Below, in pieces: positions 1-9,019 of a DNA stretch of 64,000 bases. This stretch comes from G965267605 sp965267605 (GTDB taxonomy: Bacteria; Bacteroidota; Bacteroidia; Flavobacteriales_E; Vicingaceae): contig OZ254088.1 in NCBI GenBank assembly GCA_965267605.1, positions 1,178,001 through 1,242,000 on the forward strand. The letters run 5' to 3'. The notes under the pieces are model-generated. The model did no database searches, had not been told where the DNA came from, and worked only from the letters and a program-made list of their open reading frames with translations. A program made the translations under genes and the position numbers. Within the stretch, counting starts at the first letter, position 1; each line of letters begins with the position of its first letter.

Positions 1-372
1 GCTATTACTGAGTTCCTGGGTTGCCTCTCTGAATGCGGTGATGTCGTGTGCTACTGCAAATAGCTCACCTGTGGTGGTGTCTGGTTGACAGGTCCAATGC
101 ATCCAGCACCAATCACCATCTTTTTTGCGGTAACGATTTTCAAATCCGATCGTCAATGCGCCATGAGCAAGCTTTCCTACTTCCGCTATGGTGGCTTCGA
201 TATCATCGGGGTGCACAAAATCGAGGAATGGAGTTGACAGCAGTTCATCTTCACTCCAGCCCAACACGGAGGTAAATGATGGATTCAGATACTTGAAGTA
301 ACCGTTGGTGCCGGCAACACAAAGCATATCCAGCGACATGTTGAAGAACTTCTTGTAGATATCGCTTTGCAT
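1..372 (-). CDS. PAS-domain sensor protein, N-terminal part (cut by window edge)
   Basis: Reading leftwards from the ATG at 372 there is an open frame of 124 codons that runs off the window. An in-frame TAG lies 18 bases upstream of the ATG, so this is a true N-terminus. The visible protein is a PAS domain: it opens MQSDIYKKFFNMSLDMLC, continues with GYFKYLNPSF and LGWSEDELLS, then FVHPDD, and ends with the YRKKDG and FAVAHDIT strands of a PAS/PAC unit. Proteins starting this way in Bacteroidota are usually PAS-type sensor histidine kinases or multi-PAS signalling proteins. The output domain lies outside the window, so the exact class is unknown. There is no signal peptide, so this part is cytoplasmic. 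Confidence 0.8.
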   Translation of the reverse strand, partial: MQSDIYKKFFNMSLDMLCVAGTNGYFKYLNPSFTSVLGWSEDELLSTPFLDFVHPDDIEATIAEVGKLAHGALTIGFENRYRKKDGDWCWMHWTCQPDTTTGELFAVAHDITAFREATQELSNS

Positions 373-400
373 CTTGCGCTGTGATGTCTAAAGAAGAACA

Positions 401-424
401 AGGGGACACGTGCGCGGTCCCCCT
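401..424 (-). terminator. Hairpin downstream of the DUF3078 gene
   Basis: GGGGAC at 402-407 pairs with GTCCCC at 417-422. On the minus strand the stem is followed by a T-rich but interrupted tract (TTGTTCTTCTTT). It lies 23 bases past the stop at 447, so it is a plausible intrinsic terminator, weaker than those at 18105 or 36173. Confidence 0.45.
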
Positions 425-446
425 GCTCTGGTTGTTTAAACACTAA

Positions 447-1412
447 CTAAAACTTGTAAGAGAAGCCTAGATTGAACAGCTGCTTGAACTGCGTTCTAGG
501 CCCAACAGCGTCTATGATACCATCATCATTTTCATCAACGCTGATGTCAATGTCATCATCATAAATCAAGTGAGTGCCAAATTTCACGTTAATGTAATCA
601 TTCACTTTCATTACGATCGTAGTTTCCCAGTTAACATCAATGTTCCCTGGATTGTTCAGGTAATTGGAGAAGAGGTCAAGTTTACTCACAAGACCAACAT
701 TCTTCATGAGGTCTGCTTGGTAAAGCGCACGCAGGTATCCCCCGAATTCTGTTCTGATATTCTCTCCTGAAGTCACCCGCCTGCCCAGCGAATCATAAGT
801 GGCTGCCGTTACCCCAAATGCTCCCGCATCAGCTAACGGTTGGTGGGCTACAATGGTCACCTTGCTGGTAACAGGAGCCAGGAAGACAGTGATCTTGTCT
901 CTTTTGTAGTCCACTCCAGCGGCAAAGAGCAAATATCCAGGGGCGAGAAAGTCTGAGATTGCCGTAGAATCATTTGGATATGCAAAACCTTCGGCAAACT
1001 GCGTCTTGAAATTCAGCAGCGCTGCATAGTACAGGTTATCTTTCGCTTTAAGCCCGAGTTTAGAGGTGAAGTCAATTTGATCATCATTCTTCTGAATGGT
1101 AGCTGCACTTCCGGTTCCTTGCCGGACCAGACCGTAACCCAGGTCAAGGTTATTGTCCCAGGTCAATTTGTCCTTTTTATAGTTGGCAAAGAGTTTCAAT
1201 GAGGCACTTGCAGAAATGGCATTCAAACCACCAGCGGCCCAATTCGTTAAAGACACTTGATTGAAGCTGAACCCGGCAGTACCACCTCTCTTCCAGCCAT
1301 TAAGTGTGTCTTTCGTTTGCGTTTTAAGTTGTTTTTCAGCGGTTGTAACCTGGGCCTTAGCTCCCAGAACAATGCAGAAAACCATTGCAATGAATAGAAT
1401 AGGTTTGTTCAT
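447..1412 (-). CDS. DUF3078 family exported protein
   Basis: This 321-residue protein has a clear signal peptide (hydrophobic stretch ending LGAKAQ). The N-terminal motif GWKRGGTAGFSFNQVSLTNWA, which precedes a run of alternating beta strands, is typical of the DUF3078 family of Bacteroidota. The C-terminus ends in an aromatic F after strand-like segments (LFNLGFSYKF), as in an outer-membrane beta barrel. It probably sits in the outer membrane, but no substrate or partner is known to me. Translation starts at the ATG at 1412. The gene is 88 bases from the response regulator upstream and seems to be transcribed alone, with a hairpin after it. Confidence 0.8.
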   Translation of the reverse strand: MNKPILFIAMVFCIVLGAKAQVTTAEKQLKTQTKDTLNGWKRGGTAGFSFNQVSLTNWAAGGLNAISASASLKLFANYKKDKLTWDNNLDLGYGLVRQGTGSAATIQKNDDQIDFTSKLGLKAKDNLYYAALLNFKTQFAEGFAYPNDSTAISDFLAPGYLLFAAGVDYKRDKITVFLAPVTSKVTIVAHQPLADAGAFGVTAATYDSLGRRVTSGENIRTEFGGYLRALYQADLMKNVGLVSKLDLFSNYLNNPGNIDVNWETTIVMKVNDYINVKFGTHLIYDDDIDISVDENDDGIIDAVGPRTQFKQLFNLGFSYKF

Positions 1413-1500
1413 GGGTGCAAATTAAAAGTCCAGCCTGATTTTTCCTTCGGATTGGGGAAAGATTCGATTAGTAGACGAAGAAAATCGGTAAAACAGCCTA

Positions 1501-2187
1501 CTACAGGGTCCTTAGTCGGTTCATTAAAGCCGATTTGTAACTACGACTTACAGGAAGTGCTGATTCATTCACCAGAACTGTATTGTCCTGAAGTTCTTTG
1601 ATACGGTCGTAGCGCACAATGTAAGACCTGTGAATTCTGAGAAAGTCTTCCTGGCCCAGTTTGGCTTCAACGGATTTCATTGTAGAAAGCAGGGTGTACT
1701 TTCCGCCATCACTATGAATCGTGATGTAATCTGAGAGGGCTTCAATGTAATGGATACTGGCGAGTTCTATCTTTACCAGCTTGCCCGCTTTTTTAACAAA
1801 CACATGATCCAGTGCGCCTTTTTTGCGGCTGAAGTTGGCTTCAATGTCCCTGACCTTTTCTACAGCCTGGCAAAAACGATCATAATCTACTGGCTTCACC
1901 AGGTAGTCAGTAACGTTATAATCAAAGGCTTCTGCAGCGTATTCAGATTTGCCCGAAACAACAACCACCTGCCCAACTTCTGGATTTTCACGCATGAATT
2001 CGATACCATTCATTTCAGGCATTTCAATATCAAGAAATACGAGATCACACTCCAGGGAGGCCAATTCATTGGAGGCCGTTATCGCAGAACCAAACTCACT
2101 TACCAATTCTAGGCCTTCACATCTTTCAATACATTTTCTAATCAGCTCACGAGCAATGGGGTCGTCATCAACAATGACACACTTCAT
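1501..2187 (-). CDS. LytTR-family response regulator
   Basis: This 228-residue two-domain regulator has an N-terminal receiver domain (residues 1 to about 120). It shows the acidic pair near D7-D9, the phospho-acceptor D53 in FLDIEMPEMNG, and the conserved lysine in DYLVKPVD. The C-terminal LytTR DNA-binding domain (about 130-228) contains KIELASIHYIEALSDYI and FLRIHRSYIV, typical of the AlgR/AgrA/LytR fold. Such regulators are normally paired with a LytS/YehU-type membrane histidine kinase. No such kinase is adjacent here, so it is an orphan in this window and its targets are unknown. Confidence 0.93.
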   Translation of the reverse strand: MKCVIVDDDPIARELIRKCIERCEGLELVSEFGSAITASNELASLECDLVFLDIEMPEMNGIEFMRENPEVGQVVVVSGKSEYAAEAFDYNVTDYLVKPVDYDRFCQAVEKVRDIEANFSRKKGALDHVFVKKAGKLVKIELASIHYIEALSDYITIHSDGGKYTLLSTMKSVEAKLGQEDFLRIHRSYIVRYDRIKELQDNTVLVNESALPVSRSYKSALMNRLRTL

Positions 2188-2253
2188 AACAGTAGTAGAT
2201 TCTTATTCAAGTTATGTAATTGGAACAAACGAGTAAAGGGATTGTTGACGTTT

Positions 2254-2898
2254 TTAACGTAATCCTCGTTTCTTAACCCTTCTTATCCAGTAGATGATAA
2301 ACGGAACGCCAATAGCAGTGGGACCCAACCAGGCAATAAGGTCTGGTAATATTTGGTTCTGAACCAGAAAGGCGGTAGTTGCCGCTATATAACCACCGAT
2401 AATGTTGCCAACATGTCCTAGTAACCAGGAAAGTGGACGTTTATCAATGTTGCGAGCTGTTTTGATATCTCCGATCGCGCTTTGTCCACCAAGAATTCCA
2501 AACACGATAAGTACTATCCCAATGCCCTTGGAGGCCAACAATAAGAGGCTTCCATAAGTAAGCATTGCTACGCCTGCAAGTATCATCATCCATGCGTTTA
2601 GTTTGAAAATGGCAGGAACTTCAGTGCTGGTTTGAATGCCTTTCAACTTAAGGTGCATCCATCCAGATGTAATGAGGTAAAGACTGAACACACCAATTAC
2701 CAGTAGAAAAATACTCTCATGCCCAGGCAGACAGGAAATAATGATCGATGAGATGGCAGCGTAAATCATGCATACCGAAAACACCTTGCCAAAGAGGATG
2801 TGTGGTTTTAATCCCTTTTTAGTTGCAAGCGCCACCGCGCCACATAGTAGGGCTATACCACCGGCTGCAGCGTGAGATAGAATAAATGCGTCAATCAA
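2254..2898 (-). CDS. Multi-pass membrane protein of unknown function
   Basis: This is a 214-residue, strongly hydrophobic protein with about six or seven predicted membrane segments, for example around residues 8-26, 39-57, 63-80 and 103-140. Histidines lie at the start of the first helix (FILSHAAAG) and in a later loop (LLGHVGN). The layout resembles small uncharacterised haem- or quinone-associated membrane families such as DUF2306, but I cannot assign it firmly. The likely start is TTG at 2898, because no ATG or GTG occurs before the second helix. It overlaps the upstream lipoprotein gene by 4 bases, so the two are probably co-translated. Confidence 0.7.
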   Translation of the reverse strand: MIDAFILSHAAAGGIALLCGAVALATKKGLKPHILFGKVFSVCMIYAAISSIIISCLPGHESIFLLVIGVFSLYLITSGWMHLKLKGIQTSTEVPAIFKLNAWMMILAGVAMLTYGSLLLLASKGIGIVLIVFGILGGQSAIGDIKTARNIDKRPLSWLLGHVGNIIGGYIAATTAFLVQNQILPDLIAWLGPTAIGVPFIIYWIRRVKKRGLR

Positions 2899-4217
2899 GT
2901 GGATTGAAGATTAATAATGTAGTGCCCTACAAGCGCATGCCTTTCAAATGACAGTAGCCAAACATGTAAAACTGAGCGACTCTCATCTGAGAAGTGAATG
3001 ATCGGCCCATCAATTCCTATGGTATGGCTATCGAGCCATTTACCTTCGCCATCCAGCAACATTGCATAGTAGGCAGACTTGTCTGTTTTGGAGCTTAATT
3101 GTTCCTCGTAATCCTCATAGAACGTATGATTACCTATTCCCATAGAGCTTTTCCAGCCACTATTCGCGTCTTCTTCACTGAGAACAGGGAACTTCTCAAA
3201 ATCAACTCCTCCAATTACTAATGACGTTCGACCTAGGTTTCTTCGATGATCAAAATGGAAGGTGATTTCCTTCAACGTCTGATCACTGATCTTTGATTCT
3301 ACTTCATTCAACTCAACACCAACAAGCGAATACAACCTTCCAAGTTGGGTGGTTCGAGGGTCCTTTCTGTTGTAGAAGCCGGGAGGAGTGAATGTTGCGA
3401 ACAACGCGGAATCTGTTTGTAAATCACGCATGGTGACGAACGTGTCCGGGTAAATGATCTCCTTGTACTTCTTCTTACGTGCTCCAGCCAGTGGATACAT
3501 GGCATCCGATGCATCTGAATAGGTAATAGGCAGGCTGTCCTTGACCGTGCGAAGCTTCTCCAGATCTATCCATTTGCTTTCCGGGTCTACCCAGTTCTCC
3601 ATGCCTCCCTTAAATTCAGTGAACGAGATCCCATTCTTTTGATCAAATAAACTGCTGTATTGATCATGTGGAAAGTCGAACCACCCGTGTGCATAAGGGG
3701 TAGTGCTGCCATTTTCATCAACATAGAGAATGATCTCCCATAGGTACGAATTGAGGCAGTTGCGAGCAATATCAACCCTCGTAATAGACGGGTTTGTACT
3801 TAGAAACTCGCCAGTCACAAACTTTACCTGATTGCGATTCCATTCCTGGTTGATACATGAAATGTAGCTTAAGTAATGATCTTCCTTTAAAGCCGATGGT
3901 ATGGTAGGAATGAATTCAGACAGATCAATATTCTCAAACGTGATCGTGTCGGCTGTTTTAGCGTAGAAGTGCAAATCGAAATTGAAAGCACCATTAACAG
4001 GAACCATCATTCCGGTAGAGAAGTAATCGTTCTTGTAGTTAGCTGAACGAAAACCAATGTCAGGATTGTCCGGATACTCTGTATCCGCTAAGTTGGTGAT
4101 CGAAAAAGAGTGTTGGACTTTTTCGTTATTGGTGGTGTCAGAAGAATCCGCGCTTCCACATCCTGCCAGTAATATGGATATAACAGCACTAAAGAAGAAA
4201 CTGTTCCTTGTTCTCAT
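2895..4217 (-). CDS. Lipoprotein of unknown function
   Basis: The protein has 440 residues. I place the start at the ATG at 4217 rather than the TTG nine bases upstream; this gives a normal lipoprotein signal with positively charged MRTRN, a hydrophobic core and the lipobox LLAGC. The cysteine is followed by Ser and Asp-rich residues (GSADSSD). The mature part has alternating strand-like sequence and two similar-looking segments ending in HFDH and HTIG, but I recognise no catalytic motif or named domain. It overlaps the downstream membrane protein by 4 bases, so the two products may act together at the envelope. Confidence 0.72.
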   Translation of the reverse strand: MRTRNSFFFSAVISILLAGCGSADSSDTTNNEKVQHSFSITNLADTEYPDNPDIGFRSANYKNDYFSTGMMVPVNGAFNFDLHFYAKTADTITFENIDLSEFIPTIPSALKEDHYLSYISCINQEWNRNQVKFVTGEFLSTNPSITRVDIARNCLNSYLWEIILYVDENGSTTPYAHGWFDFPHDQYSSLFDQKNGISFTEFKGGMENWVDPESKWIDLEKLRTVKDSLPITYSDASDAMYPLAGARKKKYKEIIYPDTFVTMRDLQTDSALFATFTPPGFYNRKDPRTTQLGRLYSLVGVELNEVESKISDQTLKEITFHFDHRRNLGRTSLVIGGVDFEKFPVLSEEDANSGWKSSMGIGNHTFYEDYEEQLSSKTDKSAYYAMLLDGEGKWLDSHTIGIDGPIIHFSDESRSVLHVWLLSFERHALVGHYIINLQST

Positions 4218-4234
4218 AGGTTTCAATCTGCTGG

Positions 4235-4774
4235 TTACTTCGAAATAGGGTATTGGGTATAGTTCGTTTTAAGGTTTTCGAGGTGATGGTATTGGTGAAA
4301 TACCGTGAAGTAGAACATCTCACGAAATATCAGTCTACCCATCAAGGGATGGGGTATGAGCACGCTGTCAATTCTCTCCTCACTCCATTGCTCCAGTTGT
4401 ATACAAATCCGTGCAATAGCCTCTTTGTACAGTGTGATCAATTCGGAACGGTTTACCGCATCGATCATTGGTTTGTAGCGGTCTGGTATATCCCCTGTAA
4501 CCTGAGCATAACGGAATCTAAACCTTTCTATCACGGCATCATTGGATCTTACTTCTCGGTTGGGTGTGCCAAATTGCTCAAACCACTCATCGTCTTTCTG
4601 CAGCGTGCGTGCGAGAGGTGCTGTGGTTTTGATGAGATGGTCAAGGTGTTGCCAGGCAGCCCATTTGCCAGCTGGTCCGGCCGTGTACTGAGCATCAGGA
4701 ATGGATTGGAACCAATCAATTACATCCTGTGAGGCCTTTTGCAAGCCTGTAATTATTGAGGGTATATCTGTCAT
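4235..4774 (-). CDS. DinB-like superfamily protein
   Basis: The 179-residue sequence looks like the DinB/YfiT-like four-helix-bundle superfamily: an N-terminal helix with DVIDWFQSIPDAQY, then KWAAWQHLDHLIKTT with the first metal-ligand-type histidine, and a C-terminal helix with MFYFTVFHQYHHLENLK supplying further histidines. Members bind a divalent metal, and many are thiol-dependent transferases or have unknown function. The substrate cannot be read here. The start ATG at 4774 overlaps the stop of the WD40-caspase gene by one base (TAATG), which suggests translational coupling with it. Confidence 0.75.
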   Translation of the reverse strand: MTDIPSIITGLQKASQDVIDWFQSIPDAQYTAGPAGKWAAWQHLDHLIKTTAPLARTLQKDDEWFEQFGTPNREVRSNDAVIERFRFRYAQVTGDIPDRYKPMIDAVNRSELITLYKEAIARICIQLEQWSEERIDSVLIPHPLMGRLIFREMFYFTVFHQYHHLENLKTNYTQYPISK

Positions 4775-7047
4775 TATCGCTTGATAAAGAGGAAGTCACT
4801 TCCTGGCTCGTTGTCTCCAAACTCGCCAAACCGAGGTTGTGGATCTACTTTCTCTACAAAGGAAACAAGTTCGTTTAAAGTAAGGATGCCATCGTTTCCT
4901 CCATAGTTTCTTAATCCTTCCAAAATCTTTCGTGCGAACGGACTATGTTGTCCAGGACGACCGTCTGGTACATATTCCTTTCCCCCCGAAGTGAGGTACA
5001 TTCTGGTCTTGTACTTTAACTTCCTCTTGATGAACTCCTGTTTGTCTACATCCTGGTACATATCTGTAGATCGATTAGTACTTGCAATCAAGGGATCAAA
5101 CGTTCCTGCGAAACACACATCCATGCAGAGGAATATATGGGGACACGGAATGTTGTTGATCATCGTCCTTAGATTGGAGTGGGAGAGAAAGCTGGTGTGT
5201 GCCACATCATCGCTACGGGAATCCTTGGTAATCACATATCCTTCCTTGAAGACGTCATCGTAGTATCCATGTCCGGCAATGAATATGAAAAGCTGGTCCT
5301 GGGGATTGTACTTTTTGGCGGCATAAGCCTTAATTGTCTTTACCAATTCGTCAAGCTTCGGACTTTCGATAAGATCTACCTTACACTCGTAGTATGTTTC
5401 CAGTTCTTTTCGAATTGTCTTGGCGTCTATAACTGGGTTCACCAGGTTGTCGAAGTGATCATACTCATTAGTGGCAATCAACAGTGCATGCGTGCGACCA
5501 ACTCCTTCAGCCAGTTTCTGATCTGCGGTTTGGGGTTTGTCGTTAACACCTTTATTCACCTCGGCTGCTTCAAATGGGTTGTCGTTCAAGGCCAGTTCGA
5601 ATGAGCTTCCTGAAGGATGTACCAGTGAGAACTTCTTATATGTCTTCACGCCATCTACCGTTTTCTTAGTTCCCACAACGTACGCCTTCTTCGCGTTTTG
5701 TTTCAGTGCCTTGGCAGCAGGAGGGTCAATTTTGATCTGAACCTTGTCACCAAGTAATTCAACTGTATATCGTTCTGCATCAGCATCGTAGTGAATCAAG
5801 CGGTCGATTCTGAACTTGGCAGTTTCTCCCTTTACAGGCTTGCCGTTGAGGGTGTACTTTTTCTCAATCTCGGTAAGCAGCGCCCCAAGTGTTGCAATTC
5901 TTCTTTTGTCCTTCCTTTCCGCAAAAGACTTAGAAGTTTCGAATTCATCCTTTTCCTTCTTAAGCTCAGCAGGGATTTGGGCGAGAACACCTTTTGCCAC
6001 CTGGTCCGTTAGTATTCTCTTGTGTGCGGGTGATGCTCCAAACATGAGGTATCCAACAACCTGTGCCGAAGGGGCAGGTTTCACATTCGTCAGTTCCCAG
6101 GTTATTGCCGTTCGGTCGTGACTAGAGGTAACGAGTTTCTTCCCATCCTCCGTAAAGGAACTGCTGAACACCGAACTTTGATGCCGGTACATGGTATGCT
6201 TCACAGAGAGATCTTTGGAAGAGAGTAGGAGTACATCGTTGTACTTACATGCGGAAATATATTCTCCTGCAGGGCTGTAGACAATGTCACGCATGCTGCC
6301 GCCTTTGAACTTCACCGAGTCTTTAAGGACAAAGCTGCTCCCTTTGAACGTGTATCGTTTCACCTGGTAGTAAGCTGATACGAGATCATAGCTGGATGGA
6401 TGAAAGGATACCGATTCCTGGTAGGTTTTACCTGTGGAAATGGTCTGGAAGTGGGCATACTTGTCCTTATTCCACTTGTAGATGATGATCTTTTTACTTC
6501 TCCCGCAGGTGGCCAGGTACTTTCCATCATACGAGAAGCTCACGCCCGTAACGGACTTGTCGTGATCCGTGAAGACGTTCATTGGTTTGAATTCTTCACC
6601 CTCTTTCCCATACACCCTTACAGTGTTGTCTGAACTAACCGTTGCAAAAATGTGCTTAGTAGGGTGAGCGTCTACATCACTGACATACGTACTATGATCT
6701 CCAATTACTTGGATTAGCTTTTGATCAGAAAGTCTGAGGATGCCGACATCACCGTAGGTTCGGAATTTACCCATGTAGAGGAACTGTTCATCATGTGAAA
6801 AGTCAAAATGTCCGCCTACAGCTTTGGGATTCCCCTGGTGTTGAAAAATGATCTTGTTGCGGTGGTCATACACCTCAATGTTATTGTTGCCAACAGTAAT
6901 AGCAAAATACGAGTTGAACCTGCTGTAAGCCGCTTCCATGATATAGTCAGGGTAGCCATCCCGAACCTTGGCTTCCTTTACCTCAAGTTTCTGAGCGACA
7001 AGGAAGTGTGATAGGAGCAGGGTCAATATTGAGGCCGAAATCCGCAC
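4774..7047 (-). CDS. Exported WD40 repeat / caspase-like (C14) peptidase
   Basis: This 757-residue protein begins with a short signal peptide (hydrophobic core ending HFLVAQ). Residues about 30-320 form a WD40-type beta-propeller, with repeated units such as VSDVDAHPTKHIFATVSSDN and VTGVSFSYDGKYLATCG. The C-terminal third is a caspase-like p20 domain: the catalytic His is about residue 593 in IAGHGYYDD and the Cys about residue 645 in MDVCFAGTFD. Bacterial members of this family (metacaspase/orthocaspase type) cleave after basic or acidic residues, but the specificity of this one is unknown. It is unusual in being directed to the periplasm or surface. The start is GTG at 7047; no ATG precedes the signal peptide. 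It forms an operon with the DinB-like gene. Confidence 0.85.
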   Translation of the reverse strand: MRISASILTLLLSHFLVAQKLEVKEAKVRDGYPDYIMEAAYSRFNSYFAITVGNNNIEVYDHRNKIIFQHQGNPKAVGGHFDFSHDEQFLYMGKFRTYGDVGILRLSDQKLIQVIGDHSTYVSDVDAHPTKHIFATVSSDNTVRVYGKEGEEFKPMNVFTDHDKSVTGVSFSYDGKYLATCGRSKKIIIYKWNKDKYAHFQTISTGKTYQESVSFHPSSYDLVSAYYQVKRYTFKGSSFVLKDSVKFKGGSMRDIVYSPAGEYISACKYNDVLLLSSKDLSVKHTMYRHQSSVFSSSFTEDGKKLVTSSHDRTAITWELTNVKPAPSAQVVGYLMFGASPAHKRILTDQVAKGVLAQIPAELKKEKDEFETSKSFAERKDKRRIATLGALLTEIEKKYTLNGKPVKGETAKFRIDRLIHYDADAERYTVELLGDKVQIKIDPPAAKALKQNAKKAYVVGTKKTVDGVKTYKKFSLVHPSGSSFELALNDNPFEAAEVNKGVNDKPQTADQKLAEGVGRTHALLIATNEYDHFDNLVNPVIDAKTIRKELETYYECKVDLIESPKLDELVKTIKAYAAKKYNPQDQLFIFIAGHGYYDDVFKEGYVITKDSRSDDVAHTSFLSHSNLRTMINNIPCPHIFLCMDVCFAGTFDPLIASTNRSTDMYQDVDKQEFIKRKLKYKTRMYLTSGGKEYVPDGRPGQHSPFARKILEGLRNYGGNDGILTLNELVSFVEKVDPQPRFGEFGDNEPGSDFLFIKR

Positions 7048-7087
7048 TAGAGCACTAATTTAAGGAAATCAACAATGGGAGATGTGT

Positions 7088-7095
7088 TATATTTG
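7088..7095 (+). promoter_or_regulatory. Bacteroidota -7 element (TATATTTG)
   Basis: TATATTTG matches TAnnTTTG exactly. No TTG is seen at the usual -33 distance. If it is used, transcription would begin about five bases before the GTG at 7104. Confidence 0.5.
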
Positions 7096-7103
7096 TCCCC
7101 GCT

Positions 7104-7763
7104 GTGAACGAGATCACCTTTCAATTTCTTGGCTTCAATCTTCAGGAGCCAATGGCATTCATCACTGATGAGTTGGTAGCATTGCTGTGCGGTGTTTGCG
7201 CGTATAAGCTCAACAAGCACCCATCGAAAACCACAACCTATTGGGCTGTGTTCTTTCTGATCCTTGGATTGTCAACAATGGTAGGAGGTTTCGCTCATTT
7301 GTTTTGGCAGTACACAGGAATCTATATGAAGATGGTGTGCTGGTTCCTTGCTGGGGGTGTTACATTTTACGCACAACTGGCAACGGCAGAAGTTTTGAAT
7401 GACAAGGCCAAGCCCTGGTTACGAAGGCTCGCGCTACTGGAATTGGTCATTTTTCTGATCAGTTTGAGTTTCTTTAGGGATTTCATGGTGGTGATCGTTA
7501 ATTCCATTGTTGGACTCTTCCTGATTGTGGCAATGACGCACATCTATCAATTTGTCAAGCTTAAGGAAGTTGGGAGCGGCTGGATATTCCTGGGTTTGCT
7601 TATCATTCTTGCAACACCAGCCATCCATATAGGGCAGTTTTCTCCGCATAGATGGTTCAATCACATTGATCTAAGCCACCTGATTCTGGGAATAGGCCTA
7701 TATATCATGTATTTGGGAGGAAGCTCAATAGGCAAGCATGCCAGGCTAACTGATCACTCCTGA
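7104..7763 (+). CDS. Membrane protein of unknown function, six or seven helices
   Basis: The 219-residue protein is almost entirely hydrophobic, with about six or seven helices and short basic loops (YKLNKHPSKTT, FVKLKE). No catalytic motif is evident. The histidine-containing segments AHLFWQY and THIYQFV could be haem or metal ligands, but that is speculation. The GTG at 7104 gives the longest frame; an ATG at codon 17 would remove the first 16 residues but keep every helix. The 3' end overlaps the convergent mnmA gene by 18 bases. Confidence 0.7.
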   Translation: MNEITFQFLGFNLQEPMAFITDELVALLCGVCAYKLNKHPSKTTTYWAVFFLILGLSTMVGGFAHLFWQYTGIYMKMVCWFLAGGVTFYAQLATAEVLNDKAKPWLRRLALLELVIFLISLSFFRDFMVVIVNSIVGLFLIVAMTHIYQFVKLKEVGSGWIFLGLLIILATPAIHIGQFSPHRWFNHIDLSHLILGIGLYIMYLGGSSIGKHARLTDHS

Positions 7764-8936
7764 GCCAATCAATTCATTATCCATGTACCATGCAACGAAT
7801 TGCCCGGGTGTAATGGCTTTTTGTGGTTGTTTGAAGTGTACAAAAAGCCCTGATGAATGATGTACCAGCGTTGCTTTCTGTAGTGGTTGCCTGTACCTAA
7901 TACGCACGAGGAAATCTTTACTTTCACCCAGCTGTAGCGCTTCGCTTGCTCTTAACCAATGTACATCCGGGTGAGCAACATGCAGCGCTCTATGATGCAG
8001 GCCCGGATGTGATTCACCCTGACCGGCATAGATCGTATTGGTTTCAACATCCGTTGCAAGAACGAAAAGAGGTTCTTCCTTGCCACCCACACGGAGGCCC
8101 TTTCTCTGGCCCACGGTAAAGAAGTGCGCACCAATATGCTCGCCACAAACAACACCGTCTTCAGTAGTATAGTGGAAGGGTTCAGCCAGAATCTCTAATT
8201 CCTCCTCAGAATTTCCCTGCGAAACGTTGCCATAGGCGCTGTATTGCTCCAGTTCATGTGGTACTTCAATGATCTGTCCTTGTTTTGGCTTTAACTGTTG
8301 CTGCAAAAACTCGGGTAGTCTAACCTTACCCACAAAGCAAAGTCCCTGCGAATCCTTCTTGTCTGCAGTAACCAGATCCAACTCTGAGGCGATTGCACGT
8401 ACTTCACTCTTCTGTAAGTGACCAATAGGGAACAATGCCTTTGCAAGTTGATCCTGACTTATTTGACAAAGAAAGTAGCTCTGATCCTTGTTCGGATCAG
8501 CGCCTGCAAGTAACCTGAAAGTCTGGCCATTCGGGGTTTCAACAACTTCTTTCTGACAGTAATGACCAGTGGCAACGAAATCAGCACCTAGTTTCTCTGC
8601 TGCCTTTAGAAAAACATCAAACTTGATCTCACGGTTGCACAGGACATCCGGGTTTGGTGTGCGTCCAGCCTCATACTCACGGAACATGTAATCCACGATC
8701 CGCTCCTTGTAAGGTTCGCTAAAGTCAAGGGTTTGAAATGGGATACCCAACTTCTGTGCAACCAACAATGCATCATTAGAGTCATCTATCCACGGACACT
8801 CATCATCAATGATTACAGATTCATCATTCCAGTTACGCATGAAGACACCAATCACCTCATGACCTTCCTGTTGAAGAAGGTATGCTGCAACACTGGAGTC
8901 TACACCTCCTGAAAGCCCTACTACTACACGTGCCAT
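7746..8936 (-). CDS. mnmA: tRNA-specific 2-thiouridylase MnmA
   Basis: MnmA inserts sulfur at C2 of the wobble uridine (U34) in tRNAs for Lys, Glu and Gln, using ATP and sulfur relayed from a cysteine desulfurase. At 396 residues it is slightly long for the family. The PP-loop ATP site SGGVDSS is near residues 9-15. The catalytic and persulfide cysteines are C100 (NPDVLCNREIKF) and C200 (SQGLCFVGK). A Glu-rich insertion (GNSEEELEILAEP) sits in the linker before the C-terminal barrel. The ATG at 8936 is preferred over a start 15 bases upstream because MARVVVGLSGG is the usual N-terminus and the promoter-like site at 8949 lies just before it. Confidence 0.96.
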   Translation of the reverse strand: MARVVVGLSGGVDSSVAAYLLQQEGHEVIGVFMRNWNDESVIIDDECPWIDDSNDALLVAQKLGIPFQTLDFSEPYKERIVDYMFREYEAGRTPNPDVLCNREIKFDVFLKAAEKLGADFVATGHYCQKEVVETPNGQTFRLLAGADPNKDQSYFLCQISQDQLAKALFPIGHLQKSEVRAIASELDLVTADKKDSQGLCFVGKVRLPEFLQQQLKPKQGQIIEVPHELEQYSAYGNVSQGNSEEELEILAEPFHYTTEDGVVCGEHIGAHFFTVGQRKGLRVGGKEEPLFVLATDVETNTIYAGQGESHPGLHHRALHVAHPDVHWLRASEALQLGESKDFLVRIRYRQPLQKATLVHHSSGLFVHFKQPQKAITPGQFVAWYMDNELIGSGVIS

Positions 8937-8948
8937 AATATCTATGGG

Positions 8949-8956
8949 CAAAATTA
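8949..8956 (-). promoter_or_regulatory. Bacteroidota -7 element before mnmA
   Basis: On the minus strand this reads TAATTTTG, an exact TAnnTTTG. It lies 13 bases ahead of the mnmA ATG, predicting a leader of under ten bases. No -33 TTG is visible at normal spacing. Confidence 0.5.
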
Positions 8957-9019
8957 CTATTCAATTTTCAGTTACGAAGTCTGGTATGATTAATGTGTAT
9001 CTTGCTTCAAATTGAGATT

